NCBI GenBank assembly: GCA_020809705.1
Contig: CP085828.1
Coordinates: forward strand, 3,844,001 to 3,908,000
DNA from: Calonectria ilicicola
Taxonomy: Eukaryota > Ascomycota > Sordariomycetes > Hypocreales > Nectriaceae
DNA: 64,000 nt
Reading direction: 5' to 3'
Positions within the stretch are counted from its first letter, which is position 1; the number at the start of each line of letters is the position of its first letter. This document shows, piece after piece, positions 52,350 to 62,830 of this stretch. The notes beneath the pieces are model-generated. The model ran no database searches. It had not been told where the DNA came from and saw only the letters and a list, made by a program, of their open reading frames with translations. Position numbers and translations under genes: made by a program.

Positions 52350-54367
52350 GATGAAGGAATGACCAGGATCGATTGTATTAATATCAGACAAAGAAGAAGT
52401 AGGTAATGGCAGCGCTGGAAACCTTGTGGGCTCCGTAAAAGGGACCGATCTGGGGATGGGATGAAATATGAAGGAAAACTCTAAAATATTTTCGGTCCAG
52501 TGTTCTTCCAGCCGATCTTAAGTGTTCGCATTAGGTTAGCGGACAATTAGCTTTTTAGATTCTGGGGAGGCCCCAGCTAGCTTGGCCTGGCTGAGCAATG
52601 CCTTCATTGCTCTCCTAGGGGGTGGAGCCGCTAACAAGGTGGGTAATTTGCCATCGCGAACATACAGTAGTGTCGCGTCTCAGGGGGAACCGTTACCATC
52701 TCCGCGGTCGGCGGGTGGATTCAATGCATGTAAGTTCAACTCCTTCTCGGCAGATGCCAGTGTCCACTCCGGGGTTGCGTTCCGGGGCTCTGGATCCAAC
52801 GCGAAGGAAGCGACTGACTAAGTCTGAGACTGAGGCTTGCAACATGAATGTCACGGGCTTGCGCCGGTGAGAAGCTCAAGCAGCAACTTGCCAGAAAGAG
52901 AAATACCACATCACATCATGAGCATGACTGCGCAATGGGACTTCATCCGATTGGGCGGCCCACGTGTGGCATGGACTGTCAGCACACTTGCGAGCCGGTG
53001 AGGAGGCGAGTGACGAGACTTGATGGTGGACACGGGCCAGAACGGCCTGGGGCAGGCATGTGAAAGTCCACGTCTTGGGCTTCGTGCGACCGCACAGCCA
53101 CCTCAAACTCGAAATTGAGCCAGAGGCGTGCAGGGAACAGCCCAGATATCTTGATAGCACCATGTCATGAATCGAACAGTCGGCTACACGGCACCAAACG
53201 TTGGGTACTGCGGTCCGGCCCGTGACTCGCTCAAAACTGTAAATTACGTCCAATATTAAAACCTTGCACTGTGCTTTTGTTCATAGAGTTCACTATCTGA
53301 GTACATGGAACGTTCAATAGATGATGAACAGGTCTAAAGAATTATTGGTAGAAATGAGTGGCGTCTTCAAAATTGAAGATGAAGTCCAGAAGGGCCAAGC
53401 CCGAACAAGATGCGCTTCCATGAACCCATTGAGCCAAGAATGTGCATCTGACCTCCAATTTCGATATCTTCGCCAAGGGCTTTCGGACCAGGAGACGTCA
53501 TCAGTGATGACAAGCCCATCCCTGAAGGTTACAGCGTTACAAATCCTCATGCAAAGAACCAACCTCAATATCAGGTGCTTCCGAACCTACATTTATCCCT
53601 CATCAGAGACTTCTTGATGATTCAGGCGACGTCATATCAGAGTGACAGCGTCAGAAATCGCCTGCATGCCATTCCTCATCGGTACAAGGTGTTGTGTTGG
53701 TTACCGTTAGCGCGTGCGGAGCCGAAATTAGCAATCGTCATGAGGGTCAGATCGAATGAACTCGGCACAGTTCTGAGCCTGGTGCAAGTATCGGATCTGG
53801 TACAACAGAGTTGTATGGTTGAGCAGAGAATATGCTGATAATTGTATGTTATAAATTATACTGCTGCTAAGATACAAGGCTTAAATATTGAGTTAAGTTT
53901 AGAGAAATGGCAAAGTAGTTTTGCTCCCTAGTATTCATTGGCTGGAGTGTTTTTTTTTTTATCTGTGTATGCAATCATAAAATGGCTTAGAAAAAGACCG
54001 CATAATCACTCTCCGCTATCTAAGTCAAACGGGCAATCAATCTTCCTCGCACGGAAAGAGTGAACTCTTACTATTTTTGCTGAGTTCGGGGTCAAGGTGT
54101 TTGGAGTCGTTTCAAAAAACCTACGAGGTGAGGTTTGTTTGGCATATGAACTGCATAATTCCCGAGTGTTCCTCGTGGGAAATTTCACGATAAATGATGC
54201 ATGTTCTGTTGGTTTCTTTTTCTTTTTTCGTTTTCTCTTTCTGCATCATATCTAACTGCTCATTCTTCTTACGATGTTCAAGTTATCGTCTTTGAAATCA
54301 GGCAGGCCTACGACAGGCTGTGTCCCACCATACCTTCACATTCAGAAATGGGGATGCCCGAAACCAA
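52350..54367. other. Intergenic, no supported gene
   Basis: About 2 kb with only short frames, a T10 run near 53950, and a T-rich leader just before the tRNA gene. The left end is the permease promoter. Confidence 0.45.
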
Positions 54368-54459
54368 GCCCCGTTGGCTCAGTGGTAAAGCGTATCACTA
54401 GTAACCAGTCAATGGCACACGAAATGATAAGATCACTGGTTCGATTCCAGTACGGGGCA
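54368..54459 (+). tRNA. tRNA-Thr (anticodon AGT) with intron
   Basis: A 7-bp acceptor stem pairs GCCCCGT (54368-54374) with ACGGGGC (54452-54458), with discriminator A at 54459. The D arm has GCTC/AAGC with one C-A mismatch. The anticodon stem TATCA (54393-54397) pairs with TGATA (54425-54429). The anticodon AGT is at 54400-54402. The T arm ACTGG/CCAGT encloses TTCGATT, so the B box GGTTCGATTCC is perfect. A 20-nt intron at 54404-54423 sits one base 3' of the anticodon, the canonical nuclear position. The mature tRNA is 72 nt before CCA addition. Confidence 0.95.
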
Positions 54460-55251
54460 TCCAATGAAGCTTGTTGAGCATTTTCTTTTTGCTCCTTGAC
54501 AAGAAATCACTGTTGCAAAATTTTTTCCAATCTATATTAAGAGGCGAAACTCGGGCCCAGGCAGGCATACCGCATCATCACGACGAACAGCTTGGACACG
54601 ACAGGCTTGGAGAGCGCGGAAGCTCCTGTTGCGGCCACTGCTAATCGTCTTTTCTAGGACGGTGTATATTTATACATAGCTAGCATTGCAAATAATAGCG
54701 TTTGCAAAGGGAGAGTCTTCTCAAAGCTAGCCCTCATTGTCATCTAGCTTTACTAGATAGACAAACATTAAGGCGCCTGCGTTCTGAACAATGTTTTTCT
54801 CTCGCTCCATTGTCCATCGTCATTAAACCGGCCTCAAGATGGCCTGCAACACGGGGAAACTTAACAACCACTGCGACTCTTGCAAAAGCGCCAAGTGGAG
54901 CGTTCGTTCCTATAGGTGCATATCCAAACTCGGGCCTGAACATACACACAAACACCGCGCTGGTGCGCTGCATGATTTGTCGCCCACAAACAAGGCCGGG
55001 GGGTCCCGTTTGCTCTCTCACAACAAACAAACACTTGCACGTAAGATATAAAGTCCGCATTTCCTCTCCCTCCCCTCTCCTAGCGACCTTCTTCTTCACT
55101 CATCCATCATTCATTGCCATTACAGGCATCGATCCCATCAGCGTGAGCGTGATTATCTACTCATGCCCTTGCCTTTGCTAACCTTTCAGAAGACAAGACA
55201 AAACAGCCACCCCTCATCCCGAAGCTAGCAGCTCTCCGACGTCAACTCACC
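54460..55251. other. Intergenic and leader before MYND gene
   Basis: 792 bases; CT-rich and C/A-rich DNA from about 55060 looks like a transcribed leader of the gene starting at 55252. The long frame inside (54702-55181) is not protein-like. Confidence 0.45.
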
Positions 55252-55818
55252 ATGCCCGACACTTCTCCTCATGGAAACCTCGACGCTCCACGCCTCCCCG
55301 TCTTAGGCGAACCTCAGGGGCAATGCGAAGCCTGCAACGGAAACCAAGCGCAGATTCATTGCTATTTTTGTGGTTCGGGCGGCTTTTGCGACAGCTATTG
55401 CCTTGAATTACACCGCGACGAGGGCAAGCATGTCTGTATTGACCGCGAGTCCACTTCCGCAGATCAGCTTGTGAAATCCGTCTGTACGGATGAATTTCCC
55501 ACCGATTACGACACACTCAGCAACTTCTACTTCTGTAATTGTGCTACTATGAAAGATTGGCAAAACCTGCTTCGCCTCTACCACTGCCTTCACGTCCAGC
55601 TGAATGTAAGCAAGTTCCAGCTTCATCAGTGGATGGTCGCCAAAGAGATTTATAAGAACACTGTGCGCATCTTCAACCGAAACCTAGAACGTATTCCGCC
55701 GCACTACCTCATTTGGCTCAAACGCCACAAGTCTATGTTCGCCAATGAGGATACCAGTGAGGACGTCATTGTAACCCAAGACGCCCAGGCACGTGCTATA
55801 CTTATAGGTCTTGTTTAG
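55252..55818 (+). CDS. MYND-type zinc-finger protein
   Basis: The intronless frame gives 188 residues with a strong start context (CACCATG). After a Pro-rich lead, residues 24-62 have the Cys/His spacing of a MYND finger: CEAC, CYFC, CDSYCLELH and the closing H-x-C (GKHVC). MYND fingers bind proline-rich partners and occur in transcription regulators and methyltransferases. The C-terminal ~110 residues are helical with aromatic residues and no SET domain, so a regulatory or scaffolding role is likely. The exact family is not recognised. Confidence 0.7.
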   Translation: MPDTSPHGNLDAPRLPVLGEPQGQCEACNGNQAQIHCYFCGSGGFCDSYCLELHRDEGKHVCIDRESTSADQLVKSVCTDEFPTDYDTLSNFYFCNCATMKDWQNLLRLYHCLHVQLNVSKFQLHQWMVAKEIYKNTVRIFNRNLERIPPHYLIWLKRHKSMFANEDTSEDVIVTQDAQARAILIGLV

Positions 55819-56574
55819 AAGTCACGGAAGCACGAGAAACAGGCAAGGTAAAAATGGCATAGAATGATCGGAGATAGGTAGCTATTCGCTTAATAGCAGC
55901 CTCCTTACATGGCGCATGATCCTAGTGCTCAGTTTAGAGGCTTGTTCAATAGAATAACAAATTCATCTCACTCAGATCTTTCTTTGCCTGTCCCGACTAT
56001 CTCCTTGACCACCATGAGCCGTCATCCCCAGGACCAGCCGTACATTAAGCTCAGGTGATCGAGACAAAGACATTCAGTGCTCTACAATGTTTGAGTTTCG
56101 TCTCTGAGTATTTTGGTATTGCACCAAAATTTTAATGGCTCGCTCACTCTTCAAAATAGACGGAAAAGAAGGCGCGATCTCAATAAGAGCAGACCCTAAC
56201 GTCAACCAACGTACGTCAACAATGGCAACGAGGGTGTTTCATATAATTTATTTTGCGATTTAACGCCCCATGTCTTTAGCAGCTGTCGGGGACGTATCGG
56301 GCAAGTGAGAAATGGCGCCCACGCTGTGGGCAAGTCAACTGAACGTTATAGTCCATCTGCATTTAGGTCCAGTAAAAAAGACAAGTCGTGCTCTCAGACA
56401 GAATTTCATAGGAGCGCTAGAACTACAAAGATGGCGTATGCGATTGGTCTCACAGTATTAAGAATTATATATTTCGGTCTTGATCATCTTCTAAAAAAAG
56501 AACAACGAAAAAGCATGTCCAGTTTCATTCCGTAACAATGGGATCAGACCAAATTTGGTCGCACCCTCGCCAAA
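55819..56574. other. Intergenic between MYND and PTH11-like genes
   Basis: 756 bases between convergent genes; no coding, RNA or repeat signal seen. Confidence 0.5.
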
Positions 56575-57887
56575 TTATACAACGCTAACACTAGGGTTTC
56601 GCAGCGTCTCATTCTCCCAGGAGTCATTTTCAATCTCATTCAAATTCGAGGTTTGGCGAGTTGGCTGTTGCTGTTCTTTGGAATCGGAAGATAAGACACC
56701 AACACCCGAATATTGACTTGGAATATTGTTGGAGCCGTTGTGATTGTTTGAGGGTAGAGTACCGGTCAAATTGCTCATGGCTTTTGATGATGACTTTTCC
56801 TGGCGAAAGTATGGCCGCAGCGAAGGTAGACAGGCAACTATGACACTAGTGTTGCCATCAATGAGAACCAAAAGTGCTAAAAAGAAATACCAAGATAAGT
56901 TCATGTCACTTGTTCCGAAGCAATGTGACTCACAGAGAATGGTAAAAGACACCTTTCCGTCCTTTCCCGATACTTCCAAAAAACTGAAACGAATAACTGA
57001 AACTACAATGGTTATTAGACCTAGTAGGAAAGTGCCGTAAAGCCCAGCTCTGGCTGTCACGTTAAGTTTCATTTCGGGCATGATACAGAACGGTAGGATA
57101 AAAACTAGGGCCGTTAGTTTGACACTCCGGTCAAAGAGGTTCCCTCACCTAGAACATCGCTAGAAAAACGGAGACCCCACGAAATTCGAAAAGCAAGGGC
57201 TTCTCTTTCAGGTGGACATGATTTGAGCCTGGGATCCCTATATTTTGCAGGTTAGTGAAAGCCACCAATAAAAGTAGGCAAGTAGTGAAGCACATACCAG
57301 TGTGATGCCACTGGGACACAAATGCAGAAAACCATAATCAGGCTCGCTAAGAATGAGAGAGCTGCAATGTAAATTGTAACCCATAGCATGCGTCTTCGCT
57401 TTACCATAAATACAGGAAAGACTTGTAAATATGTGTCGAGCAATGCAGCTTTGCTAAGATAAACAGTTATCAAGAAATGAACATAGCCTAACCAAAATAA
57501 CTAACATGTGTTCAGCATCGGAATGTATCCAGTGGGCGTGTTCAATGATGATACCTTGCGTAGTGTTGGTATGTGAGCTGGATCCTCACTGTAACCACCT
57601 AAGAACGAATTCACATGTGGTTGTAGCGCCCCAAGATCGTAATACTTGATAGGAATCGCTGTGAGTGCAATGCTCGCCCCCCACGCTGCGCATAGAAACA
57701 TGTCGCCCCGTAAAAGGTTTCGTTTTTGGATCTTTATGCGAAGGTACAACCTCGCAATAATGACCATTGTCGCGACAAAGACCAAGACCCATCCAGTAAC
57801 CTGAACTTGAGTTAGCGATCAAAATAAAAAGCAGTGGGTGAGAAAACAAACCAGAACGGCCTCTGGTCCTGGAGCAGCGATTGTCAT
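56575..57887 (-). CDS. PTH11-like seven-helix membrane protein (fungal rhodopsin-domain family)
   Basis: A putative G-protein-coupled-receptor-like protein. Exons 57852-57887, 57555-57800, 57298-57500, 57149-57237, 56934-57104 and 56575-56876 join in frame to 348 residues (introns 51, 54, 60, 44 and 57 nt). The family pattern is clear: WVLVFVATMVIIARLYLR (helix 1-2), GDMFLCAAWGAS, FWLGYVHFLITVYLSKAALLDTYLQVFP, SHWDPRLKSC with the conserved W and Cys, RFSSDVLVFILP, and the closing VIVACLPSLRP followed by a Ser/Asn/Gln-rich cytosolic tail (about 270-348). No CFEM domain. The last intron (56877-56933) is 57 nt and stop-free, so its retention would add 19 residues. The GTTTGT donor of intron 1 is unusual. 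Confidence 0.82.
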
Positions 57888-58559
57888 CTTGAATGGCTAT
57901 TTTCCACTGAATGTTGGAGTGCTGTCACCGGCAAAAGTTGATACGTCAAAATAAGTGGCGACGACAGCTTTTCCGAGAGCTTGAGTGATGTTGGAGCGCT
58001 ACTGTATTTATTGAGCGATGTTTTAAGTTAAACTTATCAAATCAAGGCAGACCAACCCCCATTTATGCCATTATAAACTCTTTAAGCCCGTACGCGGCTT
58101 GTTCCAGACCTCACTCAGCATAGGCTAGCCCTTATAGTGGTTAAGGCTGGAGGAACAGCAATATGGAACAAGTATAGTCGAAAGGTTAACTCAATTTCTC
58201 TGGGTTCCGATTTGCAAATGAGATACACCATTCCAGTCGTGCGCCACTCGGGCTCCATTCAAACCCATACCTTTTTTTTTCCTTAGTCAATGCTTGTGGG
58301 TAAAATTCGCCCTTCAGCAATTTCGATGCCAATTTCATTCAGCAGACGATCGCATATTATTGAGCTGTGACAATTTAGCAAAGTGCTCCGTGCTACCGCC
58401 GCTGTCGTGTCAGAATCTGCAAAGCTGCAAAACGATCATTAGCCTTTATTTCAGAGTGGCAGAGGTGACAGGTAAACAACATGCACCTACGGCAAAGACT
58501 CTGATCCCACCAAAGGGCGAGCTCAATAGGTCTAGAGGCCAGGTGGTCAGGGAAAATCT
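57888..58559. other. Intergenic, possibly more of the P450 relic
   Basis: No gene. The minus strand at about 58480-58560 reads P450-like words (WPLDLLSSPF) broken by stops, so decay products of the relic probably extend here. Confidence 0.35.
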
Positions 58560-58778
58560 CTACATTGCGGGCATGACTTTTTTGGCAATCCCAATGGAGC
58601 CTTTTAGATGAGAACCACAATCCATGAAGCTGAAACTTTCGCGAAATGCAATTTCGGAAATCAGATTAAGCATCAAATACCGAATTTTACTACCAATATC
58701 TACTGGAAGATATTCGGTATCCGTGGAAAGATATTTCTCTTGAATGAAACGGATCAAGCGTGCAATCCCCACGTCTTA
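58560..58778 (-). pseudogene. Cytochrome P450 relic
   Basis: A 70-residue open stretch reads RLIRFIQEKYLSTDTEYLPV, DIGSKIRYLMLNLISEIAF and RESFSFM, matching the region between C- and F-helices of pisatin-demethylase-like fungal P450s. It is closed upstream by an in-frame TAA near 58778 and downstream by a stop at 58560. No heme loop or I-helix is found within 1 kb on either side. It is therefore a fragment of a dead gene, not an exon of an intact one. Confidence 0.65.
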
Positions 58779-58840
58779 TTTAGACCAAGCCGCCAAATGG
58801 TGTCATTCTGCCCCAATTCCACTTTTGGATAGAGTATTCC

Positions 58841-58864
58841 AAAAAAAAAAAAAAAAAAAAAAAA
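58841..58864 (+). repeat. A24 homopolymer run
   Basis: 24 consecutive A bases next to the P450 relic. It could be a retroelement tail or simple slippage; no target duplication was recognised. Confidence 0.9.
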
Positions 58865-60007
58865 GAGAGCTTTAAAGCTAAAATATTACATTGTATTTAA
58901 TACGTTAAAACGATTACGTATTGCAGCATGATGCCTGCCGAGAACTGTCAGCTATAGCAAGTCCTACGTCTTTTCATGCGCACGAGTCGACAGAGCAAAT
59001 GTGCAAGATAATGGCAGCCACAACTGGTAACGTTGTGTCTAATAAGAGCGGAGGCATTGAAAACGGTATTGGTTAAAGGCCAACACACAATTCTTTGTCT
59101 ATGCAGCAAAGCAGCCACCTTTCAGAGGATCAACTGCATCCTTCCTTGAAGTGGTCACATTTCCAAGCCTCTTCGCCTCCCTCTGACGCTTTTCTGTGAC
59201 ATGCGCTTGCCATTGTCTTGAACAAGCAGTGAGACCACAGCTACGTGTTGTCACGGCTCCCCAAGTGCAGCAGCCAGGGTGCATAAGGTATAACAATCAG
59301 TGTGTATCTCAACAGTTTGGTGACCAGTCTCTCGGCGCTTTTTAAAAAAAAAAAGAAGTGGGTCGCGTGGGGAAATTACACATTTGCGAAAAAAAAAGAA
59401 GAAGAAATGGTATTAATCTGGCGATACTCAGAAAATACCTGGTATATGCTAACTAACTAAAGGGAGTCAGAGCTGCGAGCCTCCTTTCAATCGTACGATC
59501 ATAAGGACTAAAACTGTTGGGCTTCCTCTGACAAGTTTCAATTCGTCTTTCCGCAATTGTGGAAAAGCTGATATCGACCCACATAGACATCCATTGCATA
59601 AAAAACCAGGCCTTGATTGGGTGAACAGAGTCAATTCCACATATGTGTGTGCGTGTGCGTATTTTTACCACATTTGTGGAAGTACGGGGTGATACCAAAA
59701 GTTCCCCCTTGTGCGTGCCAAGCCACAATCCTTAAAATTGACGCGTTACATTTGCGTGTATCTAGCTTAGCGTTTGTTTCTAATTATTGATCTTTATGAA
59801 CACTCATGTACATATTTTCTCCTAGGACATTGAATTGTTAGTGCCTTAAGTACCTAGCCATGAGCATTTAAGTCCAAATAGCATGCAGCTTTTTTCATTT
59901 TCTCCAAATTCTCCTTCCATCCCGTCTCTGATTTTGCAAAGCATCAAACCTCGTTTTATTCCTTCTTCGTCTAGTAACAAGTCTCATTTATTGTACCCAT
60001 CTTTATT
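58865..60007. other. Intergenic, no supported gene
   Basis: About 1.1 kb, AT-rich, with A runs near 59344-59353 and 59391-59398 and a GTGTGTGCGTGTGCG stretch near 59644-59659. No coding signal. Confidence 0.5.
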
Positions 60008-61546
60008 ATGTTACGACCATTGGATCAAAGGAACCCAGGGTCATGGCACATTTGTGACGACCCCAAAACGGTACATACCTGGTCAGTCCCACCAGTGGCT
60101 GGGCCGTTTTGTATTGGGCTAAGTATACAAAAACTAGTATCTCCCCCAAAGTACCCTCAGCAATCAGCGACAGTTAGTCAGCACCACACCGCGACTAGCT
60201 TGCTAGATCAAGACTCAACTTCACTATGTGAAGCGGTATCTAGCACCCAAACTAGGGATCTTGAAACCTCAATTGAGTTTCTTTTGCGCCTAAATAGGGA
60301 TGAAAATACCATTAAACTCTCAGTGCAACAGGAACCTGAGGATTTTGACATCTTTTGCAGCCCTCAAAATGTGCCCGTGCAGGGAAAGCATGCCTTACAG
60401 ATCATACTACAACCAAAGACACCGGGTCAGGGTGGAAATACAGTATTGCTCAGCGATTCTGCGCACGTATTCAGTGCTGCCTCGCTTGCCAACTCCCAGC
60501 CCCCCCTTGACCAAGCTGAGAAACGGTTGAAGGCAGAGAAAATCACTACTGAAAGCATGCATGAAACCCCCTACCAATCACTCATCCTCCAAGCCCAGAC
60601 TCTTAAACGAAACAGAGCCGACAATGATTCAAGTAGCGCTTTTTCAAGTAGCGATACTGACGAAAGCTCCGACTCTGATTCTGATTGCAGCTCGGACATT
60701 GCCTCTGATGCTGACTACCTAGAGGATTATGATAAAGCTGGGGAACACTTCTCTCAGAGCTTGCATCTCCAAAACTTGCGGAAAGGTCTTCAGTCTCGAG
60801 TGCATAACGAGATTTGCGCGGGAATAGCCACAGCACGGTGCATCGCGCCACGGGATGACAGGCTACCACCTCGCAGGATGACGAAAAAGCATAAACACAT
60901 CCATTTAACGCCAAAACAAGACAAAACTGCCTCTGACTTTATTATGGTACCACATATCAATGCCTATTTTCACTTGGCCTGTCCTTTTTTCAAATTCGAT
61001 CCGATCAACTATCAAGATTGTTTCAAGGATTATAATGCACAGTCAATAGAGGATGTCATCCAACATCTCAGACGTCATCATCGGCTCCCACCCTACTGCC
61101 CAATATGCCGCAACATATTTACATCAGCCATGGAACGTGATAATCATACAAGGCGACAGGAATGCCAAAGTCGCAGCGCAGTGATTCACGGGCTCTCCGA
61201 GTATCAGTTGAAGAAGATTACCAGACGGGATAAGTATCATCTTGGCGAGAGACGGCGGTGGATGCGAATTTGGAAAATCACGTTCCCTAAATACGAGGCG
61301 CCACCTTCGCCTTATCTCGATGGTGAGGCTGAGCAGAAAGTTGGCTTAGCACGAGATTTTTGGGCCGTTTACGGCAAGGACCTGGTTATGCAATTTCTAC
61401 AAGACGATGGCGGTATAGGGGAAGAAGAAGCGCTTAATGCAGAGATGCTGGAAATTCTGTGCAGATCGGTATTTGAAGATGCAATAACACCATTTTTCGA
61501 TAGGGGGCCCAGGAGTGAACATGTTCGTGACAATTTAGTTAAATAG
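60008..61546 (+). CDS. Fungal C2H2-like zinc-finger protein, CPFF module
   Basis: The intronless frame gives 512 residues. The first ~300 residues are Ser/Thr/Gln-rich and disordered, with an acidic Ser/Asp block (DSSSAFSSSDTDESSDSD, near 211-230). From about residue 322 it has the module HLACPFFKFDP...C, then an HLRRHHRLPPYCPICRNIF finger and NHTRRQEC, followed by the conserved HGLSEYQLKKITRRD and RRRWMRIWKITFPKYE. This arrangement is a common fungal family annotated only as C2H2-type proteins. The same module occurs in the convergent gene 313 bases away. Likely nuclear and nucleic-acid binding (inference). The 5' end is uncertain because no domain lies near the chosen ATG. Confidence 0.72.
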   Translation: MLRPLDQRNPGSWHICDDPKTVHTWSVPPVAGPFCIGLSIQKLVSPPKYPQQSATVSQHHTATSLLDQDSTSLCEAVSSTQTRDLETSIEFLLRLNRDENTIKLSVQQEPEDFDIFCSPQNVPVQGKHALQIILQPKTPGQGGNTVLLSDSAHVFSAASLANSQPPLDQAEKRLKAEKITTESMHETPYQSLILQAQTLKRNRADNDSSSAFSSSDTDESSDSDSDCSSDIASDADYLEDYDKAGEHFSQSLHLQNLRKGLQSRVHNEICAGIATARCIAPRDDRLPPRRMTKKHKHIHLTPKQDKTASDFIMVPHINAYFHLACPFFKFDPINYQDCFKDYNAQSIEDVIQHLRRHHRLPPYCPICRNIFTSAMERDNHTRRQECQSRSAVIHGLSEYQLKKITRRDKYHLGERRRWMRIWKITFPKYEAPPSPYLDGEAEQKVGLARDFWAVYGKDLVMQFLQDDGGIGEEEALNAEMLEILCRSVFEDAITPFFDRGPRSEHVRDNLVK

Positions 61547-61858
61547 TTCTTTTTTTTTTCTTTTTTGGGAAGGGGGGGTTGATATTATATTGAGTAAATT
61601 ACTGGATGTTGGATTTGAAACACAATTACATCGACAAGGAAGTCCTGGGTTTGGCAGATTGAACGTATCAGAGGACAAATGATCTAACAGTAAGCAGAAG
61701 ACATCAAAATGAAGCAGGAATAAAAGCAGTATCAATAACATAAATACATCAATAAAAATATTATGTTATCCACCATTATTTTATTGTATTTCTTCTTCAT
61801 TCAACGTATCCAGGTCATGTACAGTAGGAGTGTAGCATTTAAAATCCGCGGTCATAGT
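61547..61858. other. Gap between convergent zinc-finger genes
   Basis: 312 AT-rich bases with a T9 run just after the plus-strand stop; it holds both 3' ends. Confidence 0.5.
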
Positions 61859-62830
61859 TCACTCCTCCAAGTTAAAGTCGAAGTCAAAGTCAGCGTCGTC
61901 TATGTCAAAGTTGAGAACGCCGTTCAAGTTTTCAGCGACGATGGCAACTTCTTCATGATTAACCTCGCCGACTATGGCGGCTTCAGCCTGAATGACGAGC
62001 TGAGCTTGAATGGCTGGTTGTTCGATGTTCTCGTCAGCCGCATGGCGGGCATGGGGGAGCCAGTAAACTGGGGCTGGCACAGGCAGTGGAAATATCACAC
62101 TCTGGACCTGCTCAAGCGTGACAATATGATTCCCCTGGGCAGCCACTACACGGTAGACCGCCTGGTAAATCTGGTTCTGAATTTGTGCTGCAGTTTCGGT
62201 CCAAAGGTCGTTCATGAAGCAATCAGGAGTCTCACCGACGCTGAAGTGATTCTGCCATATATATACCCATTTCAGCTCGCACGGCGGACGGTTAGCATGG
62301 ATGGTACCTGCGAACAACTGGCTGAGGGCGACCACTGGGTGGTTGATTTGTTGCGTTAAAAGGTCGAACTCATCTTGGTAGAACCGCTCACGGGGCCGTT
62401 CGTCATAGCACCCGGCGTCAACATGTGCATCTCGCTCCGGGGCAGAATCGAACAAACGCCAGCAAGTCGGGCAATAGATCAGGTTTTCCAACAAGTGTCG
62501 CCTCGTCAAGTGTTGCATGAGATCAGTGAATCTGTTCAACCGGTGGTAAGCGCATTCGATGTATCGACGCGGGTCTAGGCGGAAGAAGGGACAGGCCCAG
62601 GGCCTATTGCCGTACCGGCCGCCCTCCTCTCTGACCCCACTAGGATCATCAACGGGATGACGCCGGACGCCGTTGTTTCTCTTTCTGTTCTTTCTTCCCT
62701 TACCCATGCGGCTGCGATTGCTGGATCGCTTCGTAACGCGACTACCAGTGACACCGGGCTGGGAGGTTGTGGATATGACGTCTGCGAGGCACTGTATTGC
62801 TTCACCGTACACAGCCAGAAAGAAGGGCAT
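61859..62830 (-). CDS. Fungal C2H2-like zinc-finger protein, CPFF module, second copy
   Basis: The frame gives 323 residues from the ATG at 62830. A basic, Arg/Lys-rich segment (RMGKGRKNRKRNN, near 41-53) precedes the module RPWACPFFRLDPRRYIECA, then HLTRRHLLENLIYCPTCWRLF and ERDAHVDAGC, the same Cys/His pattern as the convergent gene. The following EFDLLTQQINHP and VYIWQNHF parallel the neighbour's conserved tail. The C-terminus is acidic (DIDDADFDFDFNLEE), a possible activation segment. An alternative upstream ATG in another frame (near 62898) opens a family-like N-terminus, so a missed exon or frameshift at the 5' end is possible. Confidence 0.65.
   Translation of the reverse strand: MPFFLAVYGEAIQCLADVISTTSQPGVTGSRVTKRSSNRSRMGKGRKNRKRNNGVRRHPVDDPSGVREEGGRYGNRPWACPFFRLDPRRYIECAYHRLNRFTDLMQHLTRRHLLENLIYCPTCWRLFDSAPERDAHVDAGCYDERPRERFYQDEFDLLTQQINHPVVALSQLFAGTIHANRPPCELKWVYIWQNHFSVGETPDCFMNDLWTETAAQIQNQIYQAVYRVVAAQGNHIVTLEQVQSVIFPLPVPAPVYWLPHARHAADENIEQPAIQAQLVIQAEAAIVGEVNHEEVAIVAENLNGVLNFDIDDADFDFDFNLEE

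Noticed and set aside
54702..55181. 159-codon plus-strand frame before the MYND gene
   Set aside because: Composition looks like translated leader/intergenic DNA and it ends just before a better gene start.
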